A stretch of DNA of 61,207 nucleotides. Origin: Clostridia bacterium (GTDB lineage Bacteria; Bacillota; Clostridia; Peptostreptococcales; Anaerovoracaceae). Position numbers and translations under genes: made by a program. Each line of letters starts with the position of its first letter. Position 1 is the first letter of the stretch. This document shows, one piece after another, positions 60,726 through 61,207 of this stretch. The stretch covers positions 1-61,207 of the forward strand of contig JAILDA010000073.1 in NCBI GenBank assembly GCA_024689865.1. The letters run 5' to 3'. Under the pieces are notes generated by a model. The model saw only the letters and a list, made by a program, of their open reading frames with translations. It did no database searches and was not told the DNA's origin.

Positions 60726-61207
60726 TCAGTCTTCGTACTGCTTAAGGTACTCCTTTACGGACCTGCTCATCTCGCGCGCGAAGTCCGAGTTGTACTTGCG
60801 CTTGCAGAACGCATCCATCCACTCGCGGTATTCTTCTTCGTTCTTGCCTTTGCCGAACATGTCCTGAAGCTCGTCCTCGTCCATGTCACGGTATTTGTTT
60901 TCGTGCACTATGTGCTCCATTGCAGAGCGGGGCGGCTTGGGCCTTTTCTTCTGCCCTTCCGTAGGATACCCGAAGACCAGCATCGCAGCAGGAAACACAA
61001 GTTCCGGCAGCCCCAGTATGTCCCTCTGGATCTCTATGTTCTCCATTATGTCCCCGATGTAGCAGGATCCTATCCCATAGGACTCCGCCGCCACCACGGC
61101 GTTCTGCGCGGCTATGAGCGCGTCGTCCAACGCCAGAAGAAGATCTCCCGGGCCTGCCCTGCGGGGATCGCAGCCCAGCGCGCTGAAGGCTTTGTACCAT
61201 TTGCGGC
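60726..61207 (-). CDS. Nitroreductase-family flavoprotein, 5' end outside window
   Basis: The reverse-strand frame is open from the window edge (KWYKAFSALGCDPRRAG) to a stop at 60726; about 160 residues are seen. LDDALIAAQNAVVAAESYGIGSCYIGDI cut at AAESYGIGSCYIG, then LPELVFPAAMLVFGYP, is the FMN-binding core of the nitroreductase fold. These enzymes reduce nitro groups, quinones or flavins with NAD(P)H. The acidic/basic tail after residue 90 (DMDEDELQDMFGKGKNEEE) is longer than usual. Confidence 0.82.
   Translation of the reverse strand, partial: RKWYKAFSALGCDPRRAGPGDLLLALDDALIAAQNAVVAAESYGIGSCYIGDIMENIEIQRDILGLPELVFPAAMLVFGYPTEGQKKRPKPPRSAMEHIVHENKYRDMDEDELQDMFGKGKNEEEYREWMDAFCKRKYNSDFAREMSRSVKEYLKQYED

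Overview
The window looks like chromosome of a strictly anaerobic, Gram-positive member of the Bacillota (class Clostridia, probably gut-type). The evidence is strong AGGAGG-like ribosome binding sites, three glycyl radical enzymes, two SpoIIE-type phosphatases, an ECF transporter S component, an IscU/NifS pair under an Rrf2 regulator, choline-binding-type wall repeats and many U-tailed hairpin terminators. I see no rRNA, tRNA, insertion sequence, integrase or CRISPR array. Coding density is high and base composition fairly even, so I see no clear island. Genus-level placement is not possible from this sequence alone.

Region by region. 1-3.1 kb: a family III CoA-transferase divergent from a TetR gene, with two matching palindromes in the shared promoter region, then a secreted GH25 lysozyme. 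3.1-3.5 kb: a compact locus with the layout of a type I toxin-antitoxin system, a 33-residue hydrophobic peptide whose mRNA overlaps tail to tail with a roughly 90-nt RNA that has its own promoter and terminator. 3.6-10.3 kb: TetR followed by FAD oxidase, iron-sulfur CCG protein, second FAD oxidase and CoA-acylating aldehyde dehydrogenase. 10.4-13.8 kb: a two-gene partner-switching module (SpoIIE phosphatase fused to a GHKL kinase domain; STAS domain fused to an APH-like kinase). 14-22 kb: a phosphodiester-glycosidase-like exoprotein, a short-form ClpB downstream of an RHH-type regulator gene, and two DUF3048 lipoproteins flanking an ECF S component.

22-39.5 kb is the metabolic centre: an acyl-CoA/AMP ligase divergent from two tandem, near-identical glycyl radical enzymes; glutamate dehydrogenase with a structured leader; then a LysR-flanked operon of a third glycyl radical enzyme, a 3-hydroxyacyl-CoA-dehydrogenase-like protein, two MmgE/PrpD proteins and a MatC/SLC13-like carrier. 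All three radical enzymes carry an unusual residue at the Cys-x-Glu position, and no activating enzyme is encoded here.

39.5-48 kb: a nucleotidase, a metallo-beta-lactamase-fold protein, then a sulfur regulon (Rrf2, NifS, IscU, MetY, CysK). Three 25-bp inverted repeats tie Rrf2 to its own promoter, nifS-iscU and metY. The metY leader encodes a 38-residue Cys- and Met-rich peptide with mutually exclusive stems. 48-61 kb: a MuiA-like protein, SLC13 carrier, MscS channel, a membrane protein with eight C3H repeats, a second SpoIIE phosphatase coupled to a carboxylesterase, an esterase, a MetH-activation-like protein and a nitroreductase.

Two 145-nt intergenic elements (17772-17916 and 47890-48033) share a conserved core and have closing stems that differ in sequence but keep pairing. 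They are the strongest sign here of an unlabelled structured RNA family.
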